A stretch of DNA of 64,000 bases, taken from positions 992,001 through 1,056,000 of the forward strand of contig NZ_CP059851.1 of assembly GCF_014117445.1 (NCBI RefSeq), given 5' to 3'. The notes under the pieces were generated by a model. That model was not told the DNA's origin, made no database searches, and worked only from the letters and a program-made list of their open reading frames with translations. Each line of letters opens with the position of its first letter. The stretch's first letter is position 1. The stretch is from Sandaracinobacteroides saxicola (GTDB taxonomy: Bacteria > Pseudomonadota > Alphaproteobacteria > Sphingomonadales > Sphingomonadaceae). This document shows, piece after piece, positions 51,868-60,957 of this stretch. Made by a program: the position numbers and the translations under genes.

Positions 51868-52394
51868 GCCGCTGGCTGTTGCTGTTTCTGTTGTTGTGGC
51901 CGGTGGCAGCGTTTGCGGAAACCGCCGAGGAAGTGGCCAAGCGGCTGGGGGCGCCGGCAACGCATGCTTCGGAGGCAGCGGCCGATCCGTGCCTGGCGTT
52001 GGGCCCGGCGCCCAACCCGCGCGCGGAGTCCCTGTGCGCGTGGCAGTTCCAGGCGGCGATCGAGGCGCAGAAATATAATGCCGCGGTGCATCGCTATAAC
52101 GCGCGCATGTATGAGCGACACCAGTTCTGGACCGAGGCGGCGGCGGTGATGGTCTATGTGCTGACGACCTCCGGGCTGGTTTTCGCGGGCTTGCAGTTTT
52201 TCGGCTTCGGTGCGCGGCGGCGCAAAGGCGAGGCCGATCCGACGGCGACGACGTTCAAGTTCGGCGGGATGGCGGAGATTTCATCCCCGGTGCTGGGGCT
52301 GGTGGTGCTGACCATCAGCCTGGGCTTCTTCTACCTATATCTGACGCAGGTTTATACGATCCGGGAGACAGCGCCGGCGGTGGCGCGGCCATAG
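51864..52394 (+). CDS. Uncharacterised membrane protein with signal peptide
   Basis: A 176-residue protein: signal peptide (WLLLFLLLWPVAAFA), a periplasmic stretch with ADPCLALGPAPNPRAESLC and a charged helix (AQKYNAAVHRYNARMYERHQFW), then two membrane helices (AAVMVYVLTTSGLVFAGLQFF and VLGLVVLTISLGFFYLYL) separated by a short cytoplasmic loop. No family is recognised. It is translationally coupled to the preceding secreted-protein gene (GTG at 51864). Confidence 0.65.
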   Translation: MSRWLLLFLLLWPVAAFAETAEEVAKRLGAPATHASEAAADPCLALGPAPNPRAESLCAWQFQAAIEAQKYNAAVHRYNARMYERHQFWTEAAAVMVYVLTTSGLVFAGLQFFGFGARRRKGEADPTATTFKFGGMAEISSPVLGLVVLTISLGFFYLYLTQVYTIRETAPAVARP

Positions 52395-52491
52395 CGGCAT
52401 GCTGACGCGGTCGGTATTTTTGGGCTGTTGCGATTGGCACGGCTTGGCAGGCTGCGAAAATTAACTTTTCAGTTGATTGTGGGAGGGGCCC

Positions 52492-53592
52492 ATGCGGGCA
52501 TTGCTTACGGCGGTGGCGATGATGATGGCGGGCCAGGTAGCGGCCGAGCCGGGGCGGTTGTTGGTGAAGGTGCCGCTGGCGGGGGCGCCGGTGGGGGCGG
52601 AGGCTTGGCCCATCCGTTATGAGACGCACGACCGAGACGGCCGGCGGACGGAATCGACGGGGATGGTGATCGCGCCCAAGGGGGCGGCGCCGGCGGGCGG
52701 GCGGCCGGTGGTGGCGTGGACGCATGGCACGGTGGGGGTGGCGGAAGCCTGCTCGCCGTCGAAGCTCTACGGGCCGAAATCGATCCCCGGGCTGGCGGAC
52801 ATGATCGCCCGCGGCTGGGTGGTGGTGGCGACCGACTATCCGGGGCTGGGGACGCCGGGGCCGCACGCCTATCTGGTGGGCAGCGCGGCGGCGCGGGCGG
52901 CGCTCGATTCGGTGCGGGCGGCGGGGCGCATCCCGGCGGCGGGGGCGGGGACGCGCTTTGCCGTTTGGGGGCACAGCCAGGGCGGGCATGCGGCGCTGTG
53001 GACCGGGCAGCGGGCGCGCGCCGAGGCGCCGGAGCTGACGCTGGTGGGCGTGGCGGCGGCGTCTCCGCCGACCGACCTGGTGGCGAATTTCGGCGCGGCG
53101 GACCCGAAGGCGCGGGCGGTGCTGAGCGCCTTCGTGGCGACGAGCTGGGAGCGGGTCTATGGCCTGAAGCTGGGCGACCTGGGCAACCGCACCACGGCGG
53201 GGGTGATCCGCAGCTTCGGCAAGGCGTGCCAAGGCGAGGGCAGGTTCGGGACGAAGGTGGATGCGCTGCGGCTGATGGTGCGGCTGGGCGATGTGAACAT
53301 CGTCGACCGGCCGGCGTGGCGGGTGGTGGCGGCGGGCAACTCGCTGGGGCGGGAGCCGATCGGGGTGCCGCTGCTGGTGACGCAAGGGGCGGCGGATGAC
53401 CTGGTGCGGGCGGGCGTGACCGAGCGCTTCGTGGGCGAGAGCTGCAAGCGCGGGGAAGTGGTGCGCTATGTAAGCGTGGCAGGCGGCGACCATGCCGGCA
53501 ATGCGGTGGCGACGGCGGCGACGGCGGTCGCGTGGATGGCCGACCGGTTCAGCGGCGCGGCAGAGGCGGGGACGTGTCGGGCACCGCGATAG
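52492..53592 (+). CDS. Secreted lipase-like alpha/beta hydrolase
   Basis: A 366-residue protein with a short signal peptide (ALLTAVAMMMAGQVAA). The order VVAWTHGTVGVAEAC, GWVVVATDYPGLGTPGPHAYL, FAVWGHSQGGHAALW (nucleophile Ser), PLLVTQGAADDLV and VAGGDHAGNAV is that of the secretory lipase/LIP-like hydrolases. Probably cleaves esters or lipids in the periplasm or outside. ATG 52492 has GGGAGGG upstream. Its 3' end overlaps the convergent permease-like gene by 44 bases. Confidence 0.87.
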   Translation: MRALLTAVAMMMAGQVAAEPGRLLVKVPLAGAPVGAEAWPIRYETHDRDGRRTESTGMVIAPKGAAPAGGRPVVAWTHGTVGVAEACSPSKLYGPKSIPGLADMIARGWVVVATDYPGLGTPGPHAYLVGSAAARAALDSVRAAGRIPAAGAGTRFAVWGHSQGGHAALWTGQRARAEAPELTLVGVAAASPPTDLVANFGAADPKARAVLSAFVATSWERVYGLKLGDLGNRTTAGVIRSFGKACQGEGRFGTKVDALRLMVRLGDVNIVDRPAWRVVAAGNSLGREPIGVPLLVTQGAADDLVRAGVTERFVGESCKRGEVVRYVSVAGGDHAGNAVATAATAVAWMADRFSGAAEAGTCRAPR

Positions 53593-53980
53593 GCGGGGCG
53601 GGCGGATCGCTCAGGTCGGGGCGGGCGCGCTGCTCGGCTCGCAGGGTGCGGATGGTGGACTCGTCATCATCCTCGATGCCGATGAAGCGGTTTTCGGCCT
53701 TGTCCAGCGCGTGGATGATCTCGTCGAGCTTGGCGTGAAGGGCGGCGCTGTCCCGGTTCTGGGTATTCTGGATCAGGAACACCATCAGGAAGGTGATGAT
53801 GGTGGTGCCGGTGTTGATGACGAGCTGCCAGTTTTCCGAATAATGCAGCGGCGGGCCGAGCACGGCCCAGCCGAGGATGAGCAGGCAGCAAAGGCCGAAG
53901 GTGGCGGGCTTTCCGGCGACATGCGCGACCGAGGAGGCGGCGCGGCCGAAGCGATGTTCCAATGTCTGATGCTGGGTCAT
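53549..53980 (-). CDS. Low-affinity iron permease family protein
   Basis: A 143-residue protein with two membrane helices (PATFGLCCLLILGWAVLGP and WQLVINTGTTIITFLMVFLI) followed by NTQNRDSAALHAKLDEIIHALDKAENRFIGIEDD. The TGTTIITFLMVFLIQNTQNRD block is the mark of the bacterial low-affinity iron permease (Fet4-like) family, although transport has rarely been tested. It is overlapped by the TetR gene upstream (ATG 53980 over TGA 53977-53979) and converges on the hydrolase gene. Confidence 0.88.
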   Translation of the reverse strand: MTQHQTLEHRFGRAASSVAHVAGKPATFGLCCLLILGWAVLGPPLHYSENWQLVINTGTTIITFLMVFLIQNTQNRDSAALHAKLDEIIHALDKAENRFIGIEDDDESTIRTLRAEQRARPDLSDPPAPPIAVPDTSPPLPRR

Positions 53981-54657
53981 GGGGCCTCAACGTTCCGGGA
54001 GGGGAGAGTGTCCGGTGACATCGCGTTCACGGGGCGGTGGGCGACGCTTTCGAGCATAGCGCGGGCGAGCCGATGCATGGCGTCATCGATGAAGGCGGGT
54101 TCGATGGTGGCGATGACGCCGAGGCCTTCGCGCAGCGAGCCGATGAGGATGCCGAGTGCGGCGGGTTCGACGTCGGCGGCGATGTCGCCGCGGGCGCGGG
54201 CGGCGGCGATGCGGGCGATGAAGGTGGCGCGCACCCCGCTGTAGTGGGCGTGCAAAATGGCGTGGATGCGGGGGTTGCGGCTGGCCTCCGCGAACAGGTC
54301 GAAAGCGAGCGGGCCGGCGAGGAGGAGTTCGGGACCGAGGCCGCCGACATTGCCCAGCCCGCTGTTGTGGTCGGAAGCGGCGGGCGGGCCGATGGCGCTC
54401 TGGATCAGGTCCTCGAAACTGTGCAGGCGCTCGGCAAAGCCGCGGATGAGCGCGAGGTCGGTCTCTGCCATCGCCTCGATCAGCGCCTCTTTCGACGGGA
54501 ACCAGTGGTAGAGCGCGCCGGTGCCGATGCCGGCCGCCTTGCAGATGGAGGCCATGGTGGCGCCGTGCAGGCCGCGTTGTCGGAAGCAGGCGGCGGCGGC
54601 GCGCAGGATATGGGCGCGGCGGGCGGCTTCATGCTCGGCGGAACGGGGGCGGGGCAT
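53977..54657 (-). CDS. TetR/AcrR family transcriptional regulator
   Basis: A 226-residue repressor with the classical N-terminal HTH (RAHILRAAAACFRQRGLHGATMASICKAAGIGTGALYHWFPSKEALIEAM) and a helical ligand domain. It is divergent from the DevBCA-type efflux operon; the palindrome TGGAATGACTGTTCCA between them overlaps the operon promoter. The ligand is unknown but is probably a toxic compound or lipid exported by the pump. Confidence 0.93.
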   Translation of the reverse strand: MPRPRSAEHEAARRAHILRAAAACFRQRGLHGATMASICKAAGIGTGALYHWFPSKEALIEAMAETDLALIRGFAERLHSFEDLIQSAIGPPAASDHNSGLGNVGGLGPELLLAGPLAFDLFAEASRNPRIHAILHAHYSGVRATFIARIAAARARGDIAADVEPAALGILIGSLREGLGVIATIEPAFIDDAMHRLARAMLESVAHRPVNAMSPDTLPSRNVEAP

Positions 54658-54673
54658 GGGGACATTATGGCGC

Positions 54674-54718
54674 TTGACGGCAGCGGCGCAAGGGTTATTG
54701 GAATGACTGTTCCACTAA
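54674..54718 (+). promoter_or_regulatory. Efflux operon promoter with TetR-type operator
   Basis: TTGACG (54674-54679), 16-base spacer, TATTGG (54696-54701). The imperfect palindrome TTATTGGAATGACTGTTCCA with CTAA after it (54695-54718; perfect core TGGAA-N6-TTCCA at 54699-54714) covers the -10 box, so binding would block transcription. It is located between the TetR gene and the permease gene. Confidence 0.6.
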
Positions 54719-54730
54719 CGGAGTCGCCGC

Positions 54731-55867
54731 GTGCCCTGGATTGCCCTTCGGATGCTGACCGGCGACCGAGTCAAATATTTCGGGCTGATCTTTGGCATCG
54801 CCTTTTCGACCCTGCTGATCGCGCAGCAGGCGACGCTGTTCACCAACCTGATGCTGCGGGCGGCGGCCGGGGTGTTCGACGTGAGCACGGCGGACATCTG
54901 GGTGATGGACGCGAAGGCGGTGAACACCGAGGGGACGCTGGCGCTGCCGGCGACCGACCTGTTCCGGGTGCGCGGGGTGCCGGGCGTGGCCTGGGCAGTG
55001 CCGCACCTGCGCGAAGGCGGCAGCGTGCGGACGCCGGAGGGGCGGCTGGAGCGGGTGAGCGTGATCGGGGTGGACGACGCGACGCTGACCGGGCTGCCCA
55101 GCCGCATGGTCGAGGGGGTGCGGGAGGGGTTGTTCGAGCCGGGGGCGATCCTGGTGGACCCCATCGGCTTCAAGAAGATTTTTCCCGGCGAGGGCCCCAA
55201 GGTGGGGCGCGAGCTGGAGCTGAACGACCGCCGCGCGGTGGTGAAGGGGATCGTCGACGGCGCGCCGACCTTCACCGCGGGGGTGCTGTTCTATACGCGA
55301 TACAGCCAGGCGCTGGATTTCGTGCCGGGGACGCGCAACCGCATGACCTTCGTGCTGGCGAAGGCGAAGGCGGGCGAGGATGCCGCCGCGGTGGCGCGGC
55401 GGATCGAGGCCGTCACCGGCCTGAAGGCGCGGACGCGCAACGAATGGGCGTGGGACAATATCCTCTATGTGGCGACGAGCACGGGGATTCCGATCAATTT
55501 CGGCATCACCGTGCTTTTGGGGCTGATCGTGGGGATTGCCATCGTCGGCCTGACCTTCAGCCTGTTCATCCGTGACAACATCAAGCAGTTCGGCGCGCTG
55601 AAGGCGATCGGCGTGACCAATGGCGCCATCCGCGGCATGGTGCTGACGCAGGCGCTGTGGATCGCCGCCATCGGCTTTGGCATCGGCGCCGGGCTGACCG
55701 CGCTGTTCATCAGCGGCAGCAGCAATTCCGATGCCTTCAAGGGATTCTACCTGCCGTGGGAGATCATGGCGGGGACGGGCGTGGTGGTGTTCATCATGGT
55801 CATCCTGACCGGGTTCGTCGCCATCCGGGGCGTGCTGAAGCTCGAGCCGGCGGAGGTGTTCCGATGA
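54731..55867 (+). CDS. ABC transporter permease, DevC/MacB-like (FtsX domain)
   Basis: A 378-residue permease: one N-terminal helix (YFGLIFGIAFSTLLIAQQATL), a periplasmic domain of about 220 residues, and three C-terminal helices (FGITVLLGLIVGIAIVGLTF, ALWIAAIGFGIGAGLTALFI, ILTGFVAIRGVL) around the FtsX motif FGALKAIGVTNGAIRGMVL. This layout is that of DevC-type mechanotransmission exporters. GTG start. The stop overlaps the ATG of the ATPase gene. Confidence 0.92.
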   Translation: MPWIALRMLTGDRVKYFGLIFGIAFSTLLIAQQATLFTNLMLRAAAGVFDVSTADIWVMDAKAVNTEGTLALPATDLFRVRGVPGVAWAVPHLREGGSVRTPEGRLERVSVIGVDDATLTGLPSRMVEGVREGLFEPGAILVDPIGFKKIFPGEGPKVGRELELNDRRAVVKGIVDGAPTFTAGVLFYTRYSQALDFVPGTRNRMTFVLAKAKAGEDAAAVARRIEAVTGLKARTRNEWAWDNILYVATSTGIPINFGITVLLGLIVGIAIVGLTFSLFIRDNIKQFGALKAIGVTNGAIRGMVLTQALWIAAIGFGIGAGLTALFISGSSNSDAFKGFYLPWEIMAGTGVVVFIMVILTGFVAIRGVLKLEPAEVFR

Positions 55868-56577
55868 GCGCGGCGGCGATTGTCCTTGACGGCATCACCA
55901 AGGGCTTCGGCAGCGGCGAAACGCGGGTGGAGGTGCTGCACGGCATCTCGTCGCGGATCAACGCCGGGGAGCTGACCTATCTGGTGGGGGAATCGGGGTC
56001 TGGGAAGACGACGCTGATCTCGATCATCGCGGGCATCCTGTTTCCCGACAGCGGCGGCGTGGAGCTGTTCGGGACGCAGCTTTATGACCTGAGCAAGGAC
56101 GCGCTGGTGCGGTACCGGCTGGCGAACATCGGCTTCATCTTCCAGCAGTATAACCTGCTGCCGACGCTGAACGCGGCGGAGAATGCGGCGGTGCCGCTGA
56201 TCGCGGCCGGTGTGAAGCGCGCGGAAGCGGTGGAACGCGGCGCCGAGGTGCTGGGGCGGCTGGGCCTGGGGGCGCTGGCGAAGCGCATGCCGCGGCAGCT
56301 TTCGGGCGGGCAGCAGCAGCGGGTGGCGATCGCCCGGGCGCTGGTGCACGAGCCCCGCCTGATCGTGTGCGACGAGCCGACGGCGGCGCTGGATGCGGCC
56401 AGCGGCCGGCGCGTGATGGAGGTGTTGCGCGAAGTGGCGCTGGTGCCCGGGCGGGCGGTGCTGATCGTGACGCACGACAACCGCATCTTCCCGCTGGCCG
56501 ACCGCATCATCGGCATGGAGGACGGGCGCATCACGTCCGATGGCAAAGAGATTCCGGCAGAGGACATGCACGCATGA
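55864..56577 (+). CDS. ABC transporter ATP-binding protein, DevA/MacB-like
   Basis: A 237-residue ATPase with Walker A GESGSGKTT, Q-loop FIFQQYNLLPTLNAAENAAVP (the MacB/LolD/DevA type), signature LSGGQQQRVAIARAL, Walker B LIVCDEPTAALD and the switch His in LIVTHDNRIFP. It powers the permease encoded upstream. Overlaps both neighbours by four bases. Confidence 0.95.
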   Translation: MSAAAIVLDGITKGFGSGETRVEVLHGISSRINAGELTYLVGESGSGKTTLISIIAGILFPDSGGVELFGTQLYDLSKDALVRYRLANIGFIFQQYNLLPTLNAAENAAVPLIAAGVKRAEAVERGAEVLGRLGLGALAKRMPRQLSGGQQQRVAIARALVHEPRLIVCDEPTAALDAASGRRVMEVLREVALVPGRAVLIVTHDNRIFPLADRIIGMEDGRITSDGKEIPAEDMHA

Positions 56578-57557
56578 AGAGACCCAGTTTCGGGCGTTAC
56601 GGCCTGCCGATCATCGCTGTTGTGCTGCTGCTGGTGGCGCTGGTGATCATCCTGCGGGGGGCGCCGGACCGAAGCATGACGGAACCGGCCGCGCTGCCGC
56701 CGGTGGCGCCTCAGGCACAGGCGAAGAGCGGCAGCGTCTCCGGCGCCGGGGTGGTGGAGCCGTCGAGCGAGCTCATCCAGGTGACCGCGCTGGTGCCCGG
56801 GGTGGTGCGCGAGGTGCGCGTGGTGGCGGGCGACCGGGTGGTACCGGGGCAGGTGCTGATGACCATCGACGACCGCGACGTGGCGGCGCGGCTGCGGCAG
56901 GAGCGCGCCGGGCTGGACTATGCCCGGCGGGCGCTGGCGAGCGCCGAGGTGGAGGCGGGCAATGCGCGCCGGCAGGCGGCGTTGCTGGCCGGGGTGGCGG
57001 ATCCGCGCGCCGTGAGCGAGCAGGCGCGGATCGACCGGAAGGGCGCGCTGGAGGCGGCGGAGGCCCGCGTGGCGCTGGCGCGGGCGGATGTGGCGCGCGC
57101 GCAAGCCGCCGTGGCGGCGGCGCAGACGGAGATCGAGCGGCGGGTGATCCGGGCGCCGCGCGCGGCGGAGGTGCTCCAGGTGCGGACGCGGCCCGGGCAA
57201 TATGTGACGGCGGGGCCGCCGCCGGGGGGGAGCAGCGATCCGGCGATGACGCTGGGCGAGACCCGCCCGCTGCATGTGCGGATCGACGTGGACGAGACCG
57301 AGATTCCGCGCGTGCAGCAGGGGGCGCCGGCGATGGTGAGCGTGCGCGGCAATGCGCGCCAGCAGGTGCGGGCGACCTTCGTGCGCCTGGAGCCGCTGGT
57401 GGTGCCGAAGCGGAGCCTGACCAATGCCTCGACCGAGCGGGTGGATGTGCGGGTGTTGCAGGTGATCTATGCGTTGCCCGCGAACGCCGAGGGTTTTTTC
57501 ATCGGGCAGCAGGTGGACGCCTTCATTCCCGCCCGCCAGCCGGCGGCGGCGAAATGA
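56574..57557 (+). CDS. HlyD/DevB-like membrane fusion protein
   Basis: A 327-residue periplasmic adaptor: N-terminal anchor (YGLPIIAVVLLLVALVIILRG), biotinyl-lipoyl-like half motif with VTALVPGVVREVRVVAGDRVVPGQVLMTID, a coiled-coil hairpin (about 95-190) and the returning IRAPRAAEVLQVRTRPGQYV. It links the inner-membrane ABC complex to the outer-membrane channel encoded next. Overlaps the ATPase gene (ATGA). Confidence 0.92.
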   Translation: MKRPSFGRYGLPIIAVVLLLVALVIILRGAPDRSMTEPAALPPVAPQAQAKSGSVSGAGVVEPSSELIQVTALVPGVVREVRVVAGDRVVPGQVLMTIDDRDVAARLRQERAGLDYARRALASAEVEAGNARRQAALLAGVADPRAVSEQARIDRKGALEAAEARVALARADVARAQAAVAAAQTEIERRVIRAPRAAEVLQVRTRPGQYVTAGPPPGGSSDPAMTLGETRPLHVRIDVDETEIPRVQQGAPAMVSVRGNARQQVRATFVRLEPLVVPKRSLTNASTERVDVRVLQVIYALPANAEGFFIGQQVDAFIPARQPAAAK

Positions 57558-58942
57558 GGGTGCTGCTTGGCCTTGCGGCACTGTGCATGGCGGGCTGCGC
57601 GGGCGTCGGGGAGCTGAAGGGCCTGCCGGCGGGGACGGTGCCGGCGGCGTTCGGTGAGACGACGGTGGGGATGGACCGGGCGGCCTGGTGGGCGCGGTTG
57701 CGGGACCCGGCGCTGGAGGCGCTGGTGACGCAGGCGATGGCGGATGCGCCCGATGTGCAGGTGGCGCTGGCGCGGGTGATGCAGGCGCGCGCCGGGCTGG
57801 ATGCGGCGGGCGCGGCGCGGCTGCCGAACGTGAATGTCGACGCGACGGTGACGCAGCAGCGCACATCGCTGGACCAGTTTGGCTTCACCCTGCCGCCGGG
57901 CCAGCGGTTCGAGCGCGAGCGGACGACCTTCAATCCGGCGGTGAGCGCGAGTTATGAAGCCGACCTGTTCGGCCGGCTGGCGGCGGGATCGCGGGCGGCG
58001 CGGGCGAGGCTGGACGCGGCGACCGCCGATGCGGCGGCGACGCGGCTGACACTGGCGGGGGACATTGCCAAGGGCGTGTTCGCGGTGCGGACGCTGGACC
58101 TGAGGATCGCGGCGGCGCGGGACAGTGTGGCGCAGGCGGAGATGCTGGAGCGGCTGGCGCGCGACCGGGTGCAGGCGGGGCTGGTGAGCGCCAGCGAGGC
58201 CGCGAGCGCGGCGACGCTGACCGCGCAGGCGGCGGCGGTGGCGCCCGCGCTGGAATCGGCGCGCGCGGCGGAGGTGGCGGGGCTGAGCGTGCTGAGTGGC
58301 CTGGGCGTGGCGGAGGTGCGGCGGCTGCTGTCCGACGGGGCGGGGCTGCCGGTGGCGGATGCGCTGCCGGTGGTGGATGTGCCGAGCCTGCTGTTGCAGC
58401 GGCGGCCGGACGTGGCGGCGGCGGAGGCGCGGCTGCGCGCGGCGGACGGCGACCTGGCAGCGGCGGTGCGGGCGCGCTACCCCAGGTTGACCTTGACCGG
58501 GTCTTTGGGGTGGCTGGCGACGACGACGGCGGCGCTGTTCGATCCGGCGACGCTGGCGGCGAGCGTGGCGGGGACGCTGAGCGCGCCGCTGCTCGATTTC
58601 GGCCGGGCAACGGCGGAGGTGGACCGTAACCGCGGCGCGCGGGCGGAGGCACTGGCGGGCTATCGGCGGGCGGTGCTGCTGGCGATCGGCGACGTGGAGC
58701 AGCAGCTGGTGGCGGCACGGACGGCGCGGGAGCGGCAGGCGCGGCTGGCGGCGGCGGCGCAGGCGGCGGCGGATGCCGAGGGGCTGGCGGGGGCGCAGTT
58801 CCGCGGCGGGCTGACCAGCATGACCGACTGGCTGAACGCGCGACGGACGAAACTGGCGGCGCGTGATGCCGAGCTGGAGGCGCAGGGCGAGGCGCTGGAG
58901 CGGGCGCTGCTGCTGTGGCAGGCGGCGGGCGGTCAGGGCTAG
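57554..58942 (+). CDS. Outer-membrane efflux lipoprotein, TolC/NodT family
   Basis: A 462-residue outer-membrane factor with a lipoprotein signal ([13 protein letters not shown]). It contains the two homologous halves of TolC proteins: [30 protein letters not shown] and, in the second half, [26 protein letters not shown], plus [12 protein letters not shown], the NodT-type signature. It supplies the exit duct for the ABC pump; the four genes are contiguous with four-base overlaps, forming a complete trans-envelope system. Confidence 0.93.
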   Translation: MRVLLGLAALCMAGCAGVGELKGLPAGTVPAAFGETTVGMDRAAWWARLRDPALEALVTQAMADAPDVQVALARVMQARAGLDAAGAARLPNVNVDATVTQQRTSLDQFGFTLPPGQRFERERTTFNPAVSASYEADLFGRLAAGSRAARARLDAATADAAATRLTLAGDIAKGVFAVRTLDLRIAAARDSVAQAEMLERLARDRVQAGLVSASEAASAATLTAQAAAVAPALESARAAEVAGLSVLSGLGVAEVRRLLSDGAGLPVADALPVVDVPSLLLQRRPDVAAAEARLRAADGDLAAAVRARYPRLTLTGSLGWLATTTAALFDPATLAASVAGTLSAPLLDFGRATAEVDRNRGARAEALAGYRRAVLLAIGDVEQQLVAARTARERQARLAAAAQAAADAEGLAGAQFRGGLTSMTDWLNARRTKLAARDAELEAQGEALERALLLWQAAGGQG

Positions 58943-59067
58943 GGCGGTGTTTTCCGGCGGCCGGCCGGCGCGTGCCGCATTCCGCCGATGGCGACAATAG
59001 CGGGTGGAAAGGTGGCAAGGCCCGCTCCGGTCTTGCCACCTGCGCTGCCGGGCGCCAAGGCTGTGGC

Positions 59068-60141
59068 ATGAGCTTCAACAGTTTCGGCCATCTGTTCCGC
59101 TTTTCGACCTGGGGGGAATCGCATGGCCCGGCGCTGGGCGCGGTGGTGGACGGCTGCCCGCCGGGGCTGGCGCTGGGCGAGGCGGATATCCAGCCGTTTC
59201 TGGACCGGCGGCGGCCGGGGCAGAACCGCTTCACGACGCAGCGGCAGGAGCCGGATGTCGTGGAGATATTGAGCGGCGTGTATGAGGGGCGGACGACCGG
59301 GACGCCGATCAGCCTGGTGATCCGCAATGTCGACCAGCGGTCGAAGGATTATGGCGAGGTGGCGGCGAAGTACCGGCCAGGCCATGCCGACTATGCCTAT
59401 GACGCCAAATATGGCTTTCGCGATCCGCGCGGCGGCGGGCGGTCGAGCGCGCGGGAGACGGCGGCGCGGGTGGCGGCGGGTGCGGTGGCGCGCAAGGTGA
59501 TCGCAGGCGTCGGCATCAGCGGCTATCTGGTGGAGCTGGGCGGCGACGCCATCGACCGGGCGGCGTTCGATGCGGACGAAATTGGGCGCAACCCCTTTTT
59601 CTGCCCCGATGCCGCGGCGGCGGCGCGGTGGGAGGGGCTGCTGGATGGGGCGCGCAAGGCCGGGTCATCGCTGGGGGCGATCGTGGAGGTGACGGCGACG
59701 GGCGTGCCGGCGGGGTGGGGGGCGCCGGTCTATCACAAGCTGGACGGGCAGCTGGCGGCGGCGATGATGAGCATCAATGCGGTGAAGGGCGTGGAGGTGG
59801 GCGACGGGTTCGCGGCAGCGCGGCTGCGCGGCGAGGAGAATGCCGATGCGATGGCACCGGGGCCCGATGGCCGGCCGATGTTTGCCGCGAACCATGCCGG
59901 CGGGACGGCGGGCGGGATTTCGACCGGGCAGCCGATCGTGGTGCGGATGGCGCTGAAGCCGACGAGCAGCATCCTGACACCGGTGGCGACCATCGACCGG
60001 GCGGGGGCGGCGACCGAGATCGTCACCAAGGGGCGGCACGACCCGTGCGTGGGCATTCGCGCGGCGCCGGTGGCGGAGGCGATGATGGCGCTGGTGCTGG
60101 CGGACGCGATGCTGATGCACCGCGGGCAGACGGGTCGCTGA
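59068..60141 (+). CDS. aroC: Chorismate synthase
   Basis: A 357-residue FMN-dependent enzyme that makes chorismate from EPSP, the last shikimate step. Signatures: [68 protein letters not shown], and [27 protein letters not shown]. Start at ATG 59068 ([16 protein letters not shown]) is dictated by the conserved N terminus. It is monocistronic, convergent with the Tam41-like gene with only three bases between the stops. Confidence 0.97.
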   Translation: MSFNSFGHLFRFSTWGESHGPALGAVVDGCPPGLALGEADIQPFLDRRRPGQNRFTTQRQEPDVVEILSGVYEGRTTGTPISLVIRNVDQRSKDYGEVAAKYRPGHADYAYDAKYGFRDPRGGGRSSARETAARVAAGAVARKVIAGVGISGYLVELGGDAIDRAAFDADEIGRNPFFCPDAAAAARWEGLLDGARKAGSSLGAIVEVTATGVPAGWGAPVYHKLDGQLAAAMMSINAVKGVEVGDGFAAARLRGEENADAMAPGPDGRPMFAANHAGGTAGGISTGQPIVVRMALKPTSSILTPVATIDRAGAATEIVTKGRHDPCVGIRAAPVAEAMMALVLADAMLMHRGQTGR

Positions 60142-60144
60142 GCC

Positions 60145-60957
60145 TTATCGGATCGCGCCTTGCAGCCACAATCTGGGCGCGAGGATCAGGCCGGCGAGCA
60201 TCGGCACGCGGCGCATCCAGGGGCGGATGATGACGGTGGCGCCGCTGTGGCGGCTGATCTTGTCGGCGAGATAGTCCAGGCCGCCGGTGTAGGTGAAGCT
60301 GGCCTTCAGCAGGCGCAGGACGCTGAACAGCTTGCCGCGGCGGCGCATGCGGCGCCACCAGCGGCGGGCGGTGGCGGCGGAGGGCAGAGGGACGGCGGGC
60401 GTGGCGGCGAAATGCATTGGGTCCGCGGCGATGATCGCGGACGCCCGCCCGCTGCTTTCGGCGCGCAGCTCGCAGCCATAGCTGCGGGCGAGGGCATTTT
60501 CCCAGACGGCGGAGGGGGGCGTGTCGGGCGGGAGCAGCGGCAGCGTGTGGGCGAGCAGCGTCCGTTGCGCATGGGCGAGGCCGGCGCGCAGCCAAGGCTC
60601 GAACGCGGGGGTGCAGCGGACGACCCGCACGGGCTGCGCCATCCGGGCGAGCAGGCTGATGTCGCGGGCGTGCGGGCCGCAATCGCGCTGGAAATGCCGG
60701 GTGGAAACGACGGCCACCTTGGCGCGCCGGCCGCCGGCGGTGAGGTGATAGACGTTGGGGGGCAGCAGGGCATTGGCCAGGGCCGCCAGCCGCGTGCGGT
60801 GCGCCTGGGGGTAGCCTGCGACGACGGCGTAGAAATCGGGGAGGCCGGACGATGGATCCCTGCGGTGCGCGGCGCCGTAGAAGATGACGGCCTGTGTCCC
60901 GGGAAAGCGCGCCGCGATGGCGTCGGCGAGCATGGTGATGGGCTCGGGCGCGGTCAT
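60145..60957 (-). CDS. Tam41-like protein (putative phosphatidate cytidylyltransferase)
   Basis: A 270-residue protein that resembles mitochondrial Tam41, the non-CdsA CDP-diacylglycerol synthase. Points of likeness: the nucleotidyltransferase start AVIFYGAAHRRDPSSGLPDFYAVV (G-x-x-x-D-F in place of G-S-x-x-D), NVYHL and KVAVVSTRHFQRDC (compare K-Y-G-V-V-S), ISLLARMAQPVRVV, and a C-terminal LRLLKASFTYTGGLDYLADKI resembling Tam41's T-x-K-G-x-x-T-A-G-x-x-K-S-I. This is from memory of the family, without alignment. It follows a diacylglycerol kinase gene with a four-base overlap, so kinase product (phosphatidate) would be its substrate. Confidence 0.65.
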   Translation of the reverse strand: MTAPEPITMLADAIAARFPGTQAVIFYGAAHRRDPSSGLPDFYAVVAGYPQAHRTRLAALANALLPPNVYHLTAGGRRAKVAVVSTRHFQRDCGPHARDISLLARMAQPVRVVRCTPAFEPWLRAGLAHAQRTLLAHTLPLLPPDTPPSAVWENALARSYGCELRAESSGRASAIIAADPMHFAATPAVPLPSAATARRWWRRMRRRGKLFSVLRLLKASFTYTGGLDYLADKISRHSGATVIIRPWMRRVPMLAGLILAPRLWLQGAIR

